A DNA stretch of 35,697 nt from Deltaproteobacteria bacterium (GTDB taxonomy: Bacteria > Desulfobacterota > DSM-4660 > Desulfatiglandales > Desulfatiglandaceae): contig JAFDDR010000007.1 of the NCBI GenBank assembly GCA_019310785.1, forward strand, positions 1 to 35,697. The letters are read 5' to 3'. Positions within the stretch are counted from its first letter, which is position 1. Each line of letters begins with the position of its first letter. Position numbers and translations under genes: made by a program. Positions 7,957 through 16,894 of this stretch are shown piece by piece. The notes under the pieces are model-generated. The model was not told the DNA's origin. It ran no database searches and worked only from the letters and a program-made list of their open reading frames with translations.

Positions 7957-10900
7957 TCAGGCCGAGGCCTTGATCTCATTTTGCAGGGGCAACCGGTTAC
8001 ACTTGAATGCGCAGTTGAGTGATGCATCCATAACGCACTCATAGTCTTCCATTCGGGCAATCAATTTTCCGGTGACAGGATCGATAAACTCTATATCGGC
8101 TAATGCGCGATGTTCACTGTCTCTGGTAACACTGATTACAATACGTACACCCTGCTTGGGAAATACGGGTTGAAACCGGCGAAATCTTCCGGCAAAGCAG
8201 GGCAGGGCCCCGACGCCGTTGTTCTCGAAACTCCACAGGATCATCATCTGGAAGGCGCTGTCTAAGACGAGTGGGTCGGCTAACCAGGTATTGCGCAGGG
8301 GGTTTTTAATCCACTCTGCCGGGATAGGGGCAGTGGAGACGGAAGCGACAATCCCCTTGCGGGAGCAACCTTCCACCTGCCGAATACCCTGAAAATGAGG
8401 CCCGTGAAATAGGAGATCGGTGTTGTATATTTCCGTTTCATTCCGGTTGTAAGGTGCAAGAGAAACCCCGGTGATGGATGCATCCCCTTTGGGGAGCGTT
8501 GACCCTAATACGATCTCGGCACTTGCATGGATGTATTCCCTGCCGTTTCCTCCGGCGCTTATAAGCTTGACTGGCGACATCCGAAATCCATCCTTTTTCA
8601 CGGTCCTGCCCGCCATGACCCGGATAGTGCAGGGCTTTTCCTCGTCAAGAATAACCCCTTTTAACATCCGAAGATTGTCAAACCCGATGAACCGCAAGCC
8701 AGGGTTGCCGTGCAGGGCGCCGTGGGCCATCCACTCAATCATAACGGCCATGGGAAGGACAGGCCTGCCGTTCAATACGTGGGACTGTAAAAACGGGTAA
8801 TTCTCTATATCCAATTGTCGTTCAAAGGCCATTGAAAGAGGGGAGGTTTCGGGGATAACCTCTGCCCGTGTATCGCGTGCGGAAAGGGATGCCTCTTTAT
8901 TATGTTCATCGAGATTTCTTCCCATGATCACCACTTCAACGGGCCGGTCCGAGTTGGCACTGATCTCCCTTACCAGATAATTGGCCCCGGCTTTAAGGTC
9001 GATCAGGGCCACGCCCTCTTTTTCAAAGACTTTCCTGAGGGAAGAGGTGACCATGCCCCCATTCCAGGGCCCCCAGTTCACTGAGACCACGCGGCAGTTC
9101 GGAAGGAGCCGTGATTGCTGTTGGGCGAATTTATTCAAGACTTCATTGGCTGCCGCATAGTCCGCTTGGCCTGACCGGCCGTGCCGTCCCGTAAAGGATG
9201 AGAACAGGACCATAACCTTGAGATCCTCCAACTCCAGGACATCGAGCAAGGCACGCAGTCCTGTGACCTTAGTGGAATAGACCAGATCGAATTGTTCGTC
9301 CGTCTTTTCTTCAATGAGACGGTCTGCAAGCACACCCGCACCATGAATAAGACCCTTGACGGGACCCACATGATCGCGGACCTCTTTAATCACGGAGCGA
9401 ACGTTTTCGGTGTCCCGGATATCCACTGAACGGTAAATGACCTTAGCGCCTGCCGCTTCAATCCGTGCGATATTGCGAAGCAGTTCCCGGTTGGCAATGA
9501 TTGATCTGTGCTGTTTTGCGATCTCTTTGAGCGATGGTCTTTCTCCTGCACGCTCAACAAGCGCTTTTTTGATTTCGGCTTCCGTGCTCAGTGTGGCAAG
9601 CCAGTCCGGTTCAGGACCGGGCTCATTACTGCGACCCAATAGGACCAGGGTCGGCTTAAATGCCCTGGAAAGCTCCGTGGCTATTTCGGCAGTTATCCCG
9701 CGGGCACCGCCCGTAATTACAACAGCATCGCCCGTGCTCAGGGGAATTTTAGTAGAGGGTAATAACAGGGCTTCTTCAAGTGGTGCGGGTAACAATTGCA
9801 GATTGTATCGACCTTTGTTCGAAAGGCCCACCTCCAGAGGTCCTTTCAAGAACATTTCATCCACAATGGCCGCGGATGCCTGGGCGGGATTTTCAAAGTC
9901 GCCGGATAAATCGAGTGCCTTGCAATGCACCTCGGACCATTCGTGCCGGGCAGTCTTCAATAGTCCCGCGAGCCCGCCGGAAGCGGGATCGTTTCCTCCG
10001 TTGAGGCTTGTCAGGCCAAAAGCGCCGTCTAAACGCGAGACCGTAAGGAGAACGGAACCGCCGTTCATACCGGCTTTTCTCAGCCCCGAACCGGCAAGGC
10101 GCAGGAGTTTAAAACTGTCTTTTAAGAACGTGTCTCCCGCATTTTTAGCCGGAGATAGAATAATCAATCCCCCGAGGTTCGAGGGCCTTTCCATGTCACG
10201 CAGGTCCTTGAAGGAGATCAACTCGGGCCGGTAATTCAAGGAATGCAGTTTATCCTTTATCAAAAGAGCAAGTCCGGAATCTTCTTCCGTGATCCAGATT
10301 CGGGATCCTTGTGAAACGGAAAGTTTTTGCCGGGTCTCGTTTTCGTCTAATCTGATCAGGGAAAGAACAAATCTTTCAATGGTATTCTCCCGGAGTGCGG
10401 GTTCTTCTGATATCTGCTCGGGAAAAACCTCACCTGTTTCTGTTTCGCCAGCGGACGAAAGGCCCTTGGAAACCGGGAGTTTTTCTTCCGGGAATGCTCC
10501 CGAAGTTCCGGAAAGGAATTCAACGATCTGGTGAAGGGTCTTCAAAGAACCTAAGTGTTCGGGTTTGACTGCCGGGGCTTCAGGCAATTTCTCTTGGAGC
10601 ACGGAAAGGATCTCAACACGTTTGATGGAGTCTATGCCCAGATCGGAATCCAATTCCATGTCCATTTCGAGCATCTCTGAAGGATAACCGGTCTTATCCG
10701 AGACCACTTCCAGGAGAATCGTCCCGATATTTGAATGAGCCTGTGCCGTCATAGACCGGGGCTTGGTTTTTGAATCGGCTTTTTCCGGTGAAATATTCTT
10801 GGGTTGTTCTTCAATATTTTTCCCTTCGGAAAGGAATTCTACGATCTGCCCAAGGGTCTTCAAAGAACCTAAATGTTCGGGTTTGACGGCCGGGGCTTCA

Positions 10901-13900
10901 GGCAATTTTTCGTGGAGTACGGAAAGTATCTCCACGCGCTTGATGGAATCGATACCCAGGTCGGAATCCAATTCCATGTCCATTTCAAGCATGTCCACGG
11001 GATAACCGGTCTTGTCTGAGACCACTTTTAAAAGGATTCTTTCGACTGCCCCGGAACCGGGATCAGGAACGGAAGGTTCAGATGTCAAGAACTGCTCATC
11101 AGCAGGAGTGACCGGTTGATTTTGAGGTTGGATTGGAGCGGTATCAATTCGGGGCGCATGTTCCGGAATTACTAACTCACTCGTCTCTTTTGTCATCCCT
11201 AAAGAGGCCTGCAAGAGTTTGCGCTGCTGTTCCATGAGGCCCTGAATGGTGCGCTGGGCCGTGTCCTGGCCCTCGAGAAACTGCTGGTGAAGTTGTGCGG
11301 TCTGCTCCTGGATTTTCTGTAAATACGCCAAGTTCTCCTGGGTCGTGCGAAGGGCCTCTGTTAGGGAATCAAAACCTGCATGTGGAGAAGCAGGCATTTT
11401 ACCGATCGGTTGATGGGAAGTAACTGAAACAGGAACCGTCCCGGATGAACCGGGCGGAACTGAAACTTTTGGGGGTGACAGAGGGGGTCTCGAAGGTTTA
11501 GGCTTCCTATAATTAGCACCGCAAATGGGGACCGTCATTTGTCCCTTTTTCCTTTGGGCCGGCACTTCTCTGTTATCAGGAAGCGGACTCCACAGGGATA
11601 AATTTGTATGATGTCCCTGTGCGGACAGAGAGGCGAGGGCGCAGGCTAAGTCAAAAACGCCGGAACGTTTCCCTGAGGATATGTCCAAAGAGAGCGCATT
11701 ATGTTCGCGCTTTTCTAATATGGCATTTACCAGTCCGGTGAGCCTGGCCCCGGGACCGACTTCAAGAAAAGTCCTTACCCCGGAACGGTACATGTTTTCT
11801 ATTTCTTCGATGAACTCAACCGGATTGACCAATTGAGCGGCAAGAACTCGCCGTGCCTCTTCCGGATCCTCAGGGTACTCCTTTGCAGTACTATTTGCAA
11901 AGACCGGGATACCGTTCCCGGAAAATTCAATATCCCGGAGTATTGATAAAAAAGGCTTTTCCAAATGTCCGACCAAGGAACTATGAAATGCCGCTGAAAC
12001 AGGGAGACGTATGTTACGTATCTCACGCTTAGCAAGGGCCTGAGCAGCCCTTTTGATCTCCTCCGTGAAGCCGGAGAGGACCGCCTGATTGGGGGCGTTC
12101 TTGTTTGCAACTATAATATTCAGCTTTTCTTCGCTGATTATTCTTTCAACAGAGGATAGCGGGGCCTGGGCCGCAAGCATGGCGCCCTTGTCACCGTTTC
12201 CTCGAGACATCAAAAGACCGCGTAAAACTGAAAGGGAATGAAGGGCCTTTGTGCTGATACGGCCGGATACGCAGAGTGCCGTGAGTTCTCCGTAACTGTG
12301 CCCTGCAACGGCTTCTGGTCGAACCTCGAAATGATTGAGTACCTTGAGCGCTCCGAGGCTGACCGCACCGATTGCGGGTTGAGCAACCTGGGTTGCGCGC
12401 AGTGCGCTTTCGTTATTTTCTTCAGCCTCTTCATTAAAGACCGGGTGCGGATATATGTAATCCGTCAGGGGCTTGCAGTCTCCCGAATCCTGACGGTCTT
12501 GTATCTCTTTGTTGCGAAGCTTCAGAATGCCGTCCGTAAAGGATTGATCCGCTTCAACAAGTACTTGCTGCATTTGAGGAAACCGGCAGGCAAGGTCCCG
12601 AAGCATGCCCACGTACTGCGACCCCTGTCCTGGAAATATAAGGCCGAGCTTACCGGGTACTGAACCGGCACCAAAATAGGCGCCGTCCGGGGTGTTCCAT
12701 GATTTCTTTTGATGGTATTGGTTTAACATGGCAAGGGCATTGCCAATGGCCCCGGATATATCGGTCCTGTCTTTTTCGACGACCATAACCAGGCGGAAGT
12801 CATGCTTTTTATTGAACTTAGCGCGGGACCTCTCTGCCTTTTCCCGGAATACGTCCCAGGAGAGGTCTGCGGGCCATGCCTCGATCGCCGATTTGAGTTC
12901 ATCCGCGCTTTTGGCTGAAAAGGGAAGGATCTGCACATGGCCGTCCCAGACAATCTCTGATTTTTCAGACCTGGATTCCTCGAGAACACAATGAAAATTG
13001 CTTCCGCCAAAACCAAAGGCACTTACAACCGCACGCCGCGGGTGGTCCTTTTTAGGCATCCAGGGTCTTTTTTCGGTGTTGACATAGAAAGGCGATCGGC
13101 CATTTGAAATCTCTTTCGGCGGTTGGGTAACTTTGATGGTCGGCGGGAGCACTTTGTGGTGCAGTGCCATTGCGGTCTTTATGATACCTGCCACTCCGGC
13201 CGCGGCCTTGGTGTGGCCCATCTGGGACTTTACCGATCCCAGAGCACACCATGTCCTGTCTTTATTAGCGGAGCCGTAAACCTGAATGAGGGCGGAAAGT
13301 TCTGTGGCATCCCCTGCCCTGGTGCCGGTCCCGTGCGCCTCTACGAGCTCAATAGTGTCTGCAGAGATACCGGTTGATTCATATGCCTGTGTCAATGCAG
13401 CGGTCTGCCCGGCAATGCTGGGGGCATAGATGGCCTGGCCCTTTCCATCACTCGATGTTCCCATGCCCCGGATGACCGCATAGATCCTGTCTTGATCGCG
13501 CCGGGCATCCTCAAGCCTTTTAAGAAGCATTATTCCAAGGCCCTCGCCGAGGATGGTTCCATCGGCCGTTATATCAAAAGGCCTGGCGTCCCCTGTGGGA
13601 GAGAGGGCCTGGGTCTGGCTGAAGCAGGTGTACATAAAAATATCGTTGAATGTGTCAACACCGCCTGTTATCACCATGTCGGAGCGGCCGGAAGAAAGTT
13701 CCATCCCGGCTAAGTGCAGAGCGCCCATGGAGCTGGCGCAGGCAGCATCTATGACGCAGTTGGTCCCGCCAAGATTGAAGGTCTTTGCAACACGTCCTGC
13801 CACCACGTTGCCCAGAAGTCCGGGGAAGGAGTTTTCCTGCCAGGAAACATAGGAATCGGAGATCCTTTTGACCGCGTCTTCGGCCACGGAATCCTCCACA

Positions 13901-14388
13901 CCCGACTCTTTCAGGCATTTTCGCCAGATGGGATGGCCGAGACGGGCACCCAATGGAAGCACTAACTCCAGGGTGCCGGTTACACCCAAAATTACGCTGA
14001 CCCGATCTCGATCAAAGTCTCGGTCCGGCCCGTAGCCGGCATCTTTGAGGGCCTGCTGCGTAACCACCAATGCAAGGAGTTGCGATGTGTCAATGGCCTC
14101 GATGGCGTTGGGCGGGATGCCGAACTCCATGGGGTTGAATTGGACAGGAGAAATGAACCCGCCACGGGAAGCACTGATACTCTCTGGCGCCGGGGAGTCT
14201 TTTGCACAATAATCTTCGGCCCTCCAGTGGGTCTTGGGGACCCCTGTGATGGCATCGACACGGTTTGTTATGTTTGCCCAATAGGCGTCAAGATCGTCGG
14301 CCTTTGGGAACAGGCAGCCAATGCCGATGATGGCAAGGGGTGACTGTTTAAAGGAATTCTTTGATTTTATATCTTTGTCCATATTCAA
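7957..14388 (-). CDS. pfaA: Pfa synthase subunit PfaA: KS-AT-ACP-ACP-KR-DH
   Basis: This 2143-aa multidomain synthase would build a fatty-acyl or polyene chain in the cytosol from malonyl units. The ketosynthase (~12-470) has Cys217 (DAACASS), His352 (HGTGT) and His392. The acyltransferase (~575-880) has Ser698 (GHSYGE) and an AFHS motif typical of malonyl selection. A Gln-rich coiled coil (~1005-1075) precedes two ACPs with phosphopantetheine serines Ser1148 and Ser1254 (LGIDS). The ketoreductase has TGGARGI near 1560 and Tyr1744 (DYAAAN). A C-terminal hot-dog dehydratase has His1870 (HVLNGRPVLP). Marine PfaA usually carries five or more ACPs, so two is low. The TTG at 14388 overlaps the pfaD stop (TTGA) with AAGGA 9 nt upstream; ATG 14382 is the alternative start (numbering uses the TTG). 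The exact lipid product is unknown. Confidence 0.93.
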   Translation of the reverse strand: MNMDKDIKSKNSFKQSPLAIIGIGCLFPKADDLDAYWANITNRVDAITGVPKTHWRAEDYCAKDSPAPESISASRGGFISPVQFNPMEFGIPPNAIEAIDTSQLLALVVTQQALKDAGYGPDRDFDRDRVSVILGVTGTLELVLPLGARLGHPIWRKCLKESGVEDSVAEDAVKRISDSYVSWQENSFPGLLGNVVAGRVAKTFNLGGTNCVIDAACASSMGALHLAGMELSSGRSDMVITGGVDTFNDIFMYTCFSQTQALSPTGDARPFDITADGTILGEGLGIMLLKRLEDARRDQDRIYAVIRGMGTSSDGKGQAIYAPSIAGQTAALTQAYESTGISADTIELVEAHGTGTRAGDATELSALIQVYGSANKDRTWCALGSVKSQMGHTKAAAGVAGIIKTAMALHHKVLPPTIKVTQPPKEISNGRSPFYVNTEKRPWMPKKDHPRRAVVSAFGFGGSNFHCVLEESRSEKSEIVWDGHVQILPFSAKSADELKSAIEAWPADLSWDVFREKAERSRAKFNKKHDFRLVMVVEKDRTDISGAIGNALAMLNQYHQKKSWNTPDGAYFGAGSVPGKLGLIFPGQGSQYVGMLRDLACRFPQMQQVLVEADQSFTDGILKLRNKEIQDRQDSGDCKPLTDYIYPHPVFNEEAEENNESALRATQVAQPAIGAVSLGALKVLNHFEVRPEAVAGHSYGELTALCVSGRISTKALHSLSVLRGLLMSRGNGDKGAMLAAQAPLSSVERIISEEKLNIIVANKNAPNQAVLSGFTEEIKRAAQALAKREIRNIRLPVSAAFHSSLVGHLEKPFLSILRDIEFSGNGIPVFANSTAKEYPEDPEEARRVLAAQLVNPVEFIEEIENMYRSGVRTFLEVGPGARLTGLVNAILEKREHNALSLDISSGKRSGVFDLACALASLSAQGHHTNLSLWSPLPDNREVPAQRKKGQMTVPICGANYRKPKPSRPPLSPPKVSVPPGSSGTVPVSVTSHQPIGKMPASPHAGFDSLTEALRTTQENLAYLQKIQEQTAQLHQQFLEGQDTAQRTIQGLMEQQRKLLQASLGMTKETSELVIPEHAPRIDTAPIQPQNQPVTPADEQFLTSEPSVPDPGSGAVERILLKVVSDKTGYPVDMLEMDMELDSDLGIDSIKRVEILSVLHEKLPEAPAVKPEHLGSLKTLGQIVEFLSEGKNIEEQPKNISPEKADSKTKPRSMTAQAHSNIGTILLEVVSDKTGYPSEMLEMDMELDSDLGIDSIKRVEILSVLQEKLPEAPAVKPEHLGSLKTLHQIVEFLSGTSGAFPEEKLPVSKGLSSAGETETGEVFPEQISEEPALRENTIERFVLSLIRLDENETRQKLSVSQGSRIWITEEDSGLALLIKDKLHSLNYRPELISFKDLRDMERPSNLGGLIILSPAKNAGDTFLKDSFKLLRLAGSGLRKAGMNGGSVLLTVSRLDGAFGLTSLNGGNDPASGGLAGLLKTARHEWSEVHCKALDLSGDFENPAQASAAIVDEMFLKGPLEVGLSNKGRYNLQLLPAPLEEALLLPSTKIPLSTGDAVVITGGARGITAEIATELSRAFKPTLVLLGRSNEPGPEPDWLATLSTEAEIKKALVERAGERPSLKEIAKQHRSIIANRELLRNIARIEAAGAKVIYRSVDIRDTENVRSVIKEVRDHVGPVKGLIHGAGVLADRLIEEKTDEQFDLVYSTKVTGLRALLDVLELEDLKVMVLFSSFTGRHGRSGQADYAAANEVLNKFAQQQSRLLPNCRVVSVNWGPWNGGMVTSSLRKVFEKEGVALIDLKAGANYLVREISANSDRPVEVVIMGRNLDEHNKEASLSARDTRAEVIPETSPLSMAFERQLDIENYPFLQSHVLNGRPVLPMAVMIEWMAHGALHGNPGLRFIGFDNLRMLKGVILDEEKPCTIRVMAGRTVKKDGFRMSPVKLISAGGNGREYIHASAEIVLGSTLPKGDASITGVSLAPYNRNETEIYNTDLLFHGPHFQGIRQVEGCSRKGIVASVSTAPIPAEWIKNPLRNTWLADPLVLDSAFQMMILWSFENNGVGALPCFAGRFRRFQPVFPKQGVRIVISVTRDSEHRALADIEFIDPVTGKLIARMEDYECVMDASLNCAFKCNRLPLQNEIKASA
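10507..10710 (-). repeat. ACP-encoding repeat unit 2
   Basis: This is the downstream copy of a direct duplication encoding the second ACP of pfaA. It matches the unit at 10825-11028 closely at the DNA level, including the MDMELDSDLGIDSIKRVEIL region. The offset between the two phosphopantetheine serine codons is exactly 318 bp (106 codons). Confidence 0.75.
10825..11028 (-). repeat. ACP-encoding repeat unit 1
   Basis: This is the upstream copy of the tandem ACP duplication in pfaA, carrying Ser1148. The high nucleotide identity with the second unit suggests recent duplication or ongoing gene conversion. Confidence 0.75.
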
Positions 14389-16040
14389 CTTAGATATTCC
14401 TTAATCTGTTCCTGCTTTATAGGGACAACACGAAGTAAATGTGGAGAAAACATAATCCCCTGGGAGCGAAGATTGTTGATACGCATGATAACAGCGGCCC
14501 CGTAAAGAAGGTTGAGGGCCACGGTTACGACCTTTCTTTGATCGAGATGTGCTAAGAAGGAGTCCTTTACCCATTCATTGAATGCGGCCATGGCCGGCCC
14601 GCACCAGATCTGATAGTCGATCCTCCGGGAAGCCTCTCCCGAAGTTGCCCAGCGGGATGTCTTGCCGAGATACCAGCGAAATATGAGGGCCATGAGGTGT
14701 TTCGGGTCAGCTTCAGCACGTTCTACCTGGGTCGGATCGGAATTTAAGAAATACCCGCGCGTCTCGTTCCAGATGGTTTCAAAGGAATCGTGGAATATAT
14801 TTTTTTCTATCATGGAGCGGACGCTTGCCGGGATTTCCTGAATGCTGTTAAAGGCACAATAGGCCTCATAAAGTTTTGATGCGCGCATTGCGAACATGGT
14901 GCCGCGCTTGAGTACCTGGACCGTTACGCCCATCTCAAACATGTCTGCTGCCGGGGCCATGGTGACATCGCCCTGCTGTGCCTGGGCAAGCATTTCCTTC
15001 ACGTCTATTGATGTTCCGGATTCAACGCAGGCCTGGTTGATGGATCCGGTCATCACGTAGGCCGCTCCCATTGCAAAGGCGGCTGCGGCCGAGGGGGGGG
15101 TGGAAATTCCCCCTGCCGTGCCCACTCGAAGTGTCTGTTTAAAGCGGAACCTATCCTGCATTCGGTCACGGAGGGCCAATATTGTGGGCAAAAGGGCGGT
15201 AGCGGGCCGCTTGTCCGTATGTCCCCCGGAATCGGCTTCAGCCGTCAGGTCCTGGGCCATGGGGATTTGCGCAGCTAAACGGGCCTGCTCTTGGGTTAGA
15301 TTCCCCTGTGAAATAAGCTCGCCTAAGAAGCGGTCCGGCGGCGGGGCAAAAAATTTGGAGGCCACTTCCACGCGGGATATCTTTGCAATGATCCGGTTCG
15401 GAGTTACGATGTCACCTGAACTGTTGCAGTGAATACCGTGAACACGATATCGGACCACCGGCAGGGTCAGGTCCATGTAAGCGGATGCCTCCACGAGTTT
15501 AACCCCGCGGCGGAGATATAGATCCACGAGGGACGCTTCAAGGTCCGGGTCATTGGGACTGTGGATAAGATCGAAACCATAAGGGCCGTCCGTAAGATGG
15601 CCGGAGATACGATCAATGGCGGATTCCACGGATTCGATGGGCAACCCGGCCGAGCCGAAAAAGCCTAACATGCCATTTTGTCCCATAGCCTCGACCATGT
15701 CACATGAACTGATGCCGTTTGCCATGGATCCGGCAACATAAGGGTAAAGCATGCCGTGTTCCGCGCAAAACGAAGGATCCCCTAAACTCTTAATCCGGCA
15801 GGCGGGAACATATGCGGCGATTGGGAGTGAATTGGCCGATTCTGTTCGTTTTCCAAAGACTCCCGTGCCCCCGACTCCGATCGCTAACTTACGGTCATTT
15901 CTAACAATGTAGAAAGGATTATGGATATTGAAGACCGCTTCTTTCTGGTCTCGTTCGTTTGAGGATGGCTCAACCCCGTCTGCGCTCCACCAGCCCAAAT
16001 TTGTTTCCAATTGCCCGAATATTTGGAACAGATCACTCAC
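14385..16040 (-). CDS. pfaD: Pfa synthase enoyl reductase PfaD
   Basis: This 551-aa protein is the trans-acting FMN-dependent enoyl reductase of Pfa systems (nitronate monooxygenase/TIM-barrel fold, PfaD subfamily). Visible family signatures include the N-terminal GWWSADG segment, VPACRIKSLGDPSFC, LGFFGSAGLP, ANDP-like LIHSPNDP, the SGGHTDKRP phosphate-binding loop, VGTAGGISTPP and GAAYVMTGSINQ. It would reduce enoyl-ACP intermediates at selected cycles, so its use decides which double bonds remain. The GTG start at 16040 has GGAGGAG about 8 nt upstream. It is the first gene of the minus-strand transcript and its stop overlaps the pfaA start. Length is normal for PfaD (about 530-550). Confidence 0.94.
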   Translation of the reverse strand: MSDLFQIFGQLETNLGWWSADGVEPSSNERDQKEAVFNIHNPFYIVRNDRKLAIGVGGTGVFGKRTESANSLPIAAYVPACRIKSLGDPSFCAEHGMLYPYVAGSMANGISSCDMVEAMGQNGMLGFFGSAGLPIESVESAIDRISGHLTDGPYGFDLIHSPNDPDLEASLVDLYLRRGVKLVEASAYMDLTLPVVRYRVHGIHCNSSGDIVTPNRIIAKISRVEVASKFFAPPPDRFLGELISQGNLTQEQARLAAQIPMAQDLTAEADSGGHTDKRPATALLPTILALRDRMQDRFRFKQTLRVGTAGGISTPPSAAAAFAMGAAYVMTGSINQACVESGTSIDVKEMLAQAQQGDVTMAPAADMFEMGVTVQVLKRGTMFAMRASKLYEAYCAFNSIQEIPASVRSMIEKNIFHDSFETIWNETRGYFLNSDPTQVERAEADPKHLMALIFRWYLGKTSRWATSGEASRRIDYQIWCGPAMAAFNEWVKDSFLAHLDQRKVVTVALNLLYGAAVIMRINNLRSQGIMFSPHLLRVVPIKQEQIKEYLS

Positions 16041-16139
16041 GCAGGGATCTCCTCCGCGCGGGACATTGATTCAGTCATGTGTAGGCCCATAATAGAACGC
16101 AAAGGCATTAACTCAACCCCAATCCCCTCATCATGTCTT

Positions 16140-16280
16140 GAGACCTTTGCAAAACGCCCCCTTTTGCTCAATTTCGGCGTCAGGCTCAGATTTTAATCCT
16201 CGAAATATTCAATATATTCCTTTGGTCAAATCATCGCCTTCCTTGAACTTGACCATAATTGAGCATTTTTCAAAGGTCTC
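16140..16280. mobile_element. 141-bp inverted-repeat element (MITE-like) in the pfaD leader
   Basis: Terminal arms gagacctttgcaaaa (16140-16154) and tttttcaaaggtctc (16266-16280) are inverted repeats with one mismatch. A second inner pair tgctcaatt (16165-16173) and aattgagca (16257-16265) is perfect. There is no coding potential between them. The ends look like insertion-sequence termini, so a non-autonomous miniature element is likely; it sits between the pfaD promoter and start codon. Confidence 0.65.
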
Positions 16281-16365
16281 GTCTTCATCCCCACCTTAAA
16301 CTTCAACCTCAAGGGGGAGGACTATAAAATGAAACATATGATTAATGATACTACCAGAATCAAAT

Positions 16366-16394
16366 AATATAAGAAAAATGGCCTTTTGTGTCAA
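16366..16394 (-). promoter_or_regulatory. Strong sigma-70-like promoter of the pfaD-pfaA transcript
   Basis: On the minus strand TTGACA (16394-16389) is followed after exactly 17 nt by TATATT (16371-16366), a near-consensus promoter. The predicted start gives a leader of roughly 320 nt before pfaD, containing the MITE-like inverted repeat. Confidence 0.65.
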
Positions 16395-16644
16395 GATATT
16401 GATTTCCTTTTACCACGGTAATTCTGATCATCAGTAAAAATCATATATATTGAAGCATTAAAATAAAAACTGACATCTTGGTTGATAAAAAGTAGTTAAA
16501 AGACAGTTTTTAGTCATTCCCCGCACACAGAAACGGGAAATCCAGTAGGTTCAATTAGTTAGCGAGAAACTGGACCTCGGCTTTCGTCCACCCTCCATAG
16601 CATTGCGGAGGACGGGCCGGGGTGACGACTTTTTACGAGTGCAT

Positions 16645-16680
16645 CAACCTTGAACCCTGAACCTCTGAACGTTGAACCTG
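16645..16680. repeat. TGAAC-rich short repeat tract (second copy)
   Basis: Degenerate units cttgaaccc / tgaacctc / tgaacgt / tgaacct follow each other. It is the same kind of tract as 4654-4691 on the far side of the pfaD-pfaA region. Confidence 0.55.
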
Positions 16681-16783
16681 ACCAGTTACGAAAAAACATT
16701 TGCCAATTATCCTACAATTTTGTATTTTTGTAATATATCCCGCTCTCAAAAAAAATGTAACTTCTTAAAAGGTCCCCAAGTTC

Positions 16784-16809
16784 GTCACTCCGGCTTTCGC
16801 CGGAATGAC
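16784..16809. repeat. REP-like hairpin
   Basis: GTCACTCCGGC and GCCGGAATGAC pair with one mismatch around a TTTC loop. This gtcattccggc-type palindrome is a common dispersed repeat in deltaproteobacterial and related genomes (general knowledge). Confidence 0.6.
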
Positions 16810-16894
16810 GCCAAAATGGAATTTTTGCTTTTTACGAGTTCGTCAATAAGTGGGAGTTGCTTTTTCGGACAAGCGGTTAGGGGAATTATTTCTT

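Larger units (their letters stand above)
16395..16894. other. Divergent intergenic region with dispersed repeats
   Basis: This 500-bp stretch between the pfa promoter and the plus-strand regulator holds no supported gene. It contains a TGAAC-rich tract (16645-16680), two copies of a tttttacgag-tcgtcaa-like motif (16629-16647 and 16832-16849), and a REP-like hairpin at 16784-16809. A weak plus-strand promoter candidate is TTGCCA (16700-16705) and TATTTT (16723-16728) with a 17-nt spacer. Confidence 0.45.

Noticed and set aside
9437-10234. A 265-codon plus-strand open frame inside pfaA
   Set aside because: It lies opposite the conserved KR/linker region, has no recognisable domain and low-complexity Ser/Arg/Pro composition typical of an antisense shadow.
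16395-16894. A -24/-12 sigma-54 promoter in the divergent region
   Set aside because: No TGGCAC-N5-TTGC pattern with correct spacing was found by eye on either strand.
16850-16894. Upstream GTG start for the sigma-54 activator
   Set aside because: No ribosome-binding site precedes it, and the extra residues do not resemble the family; ATG 16895 has AGGGGA upstream.
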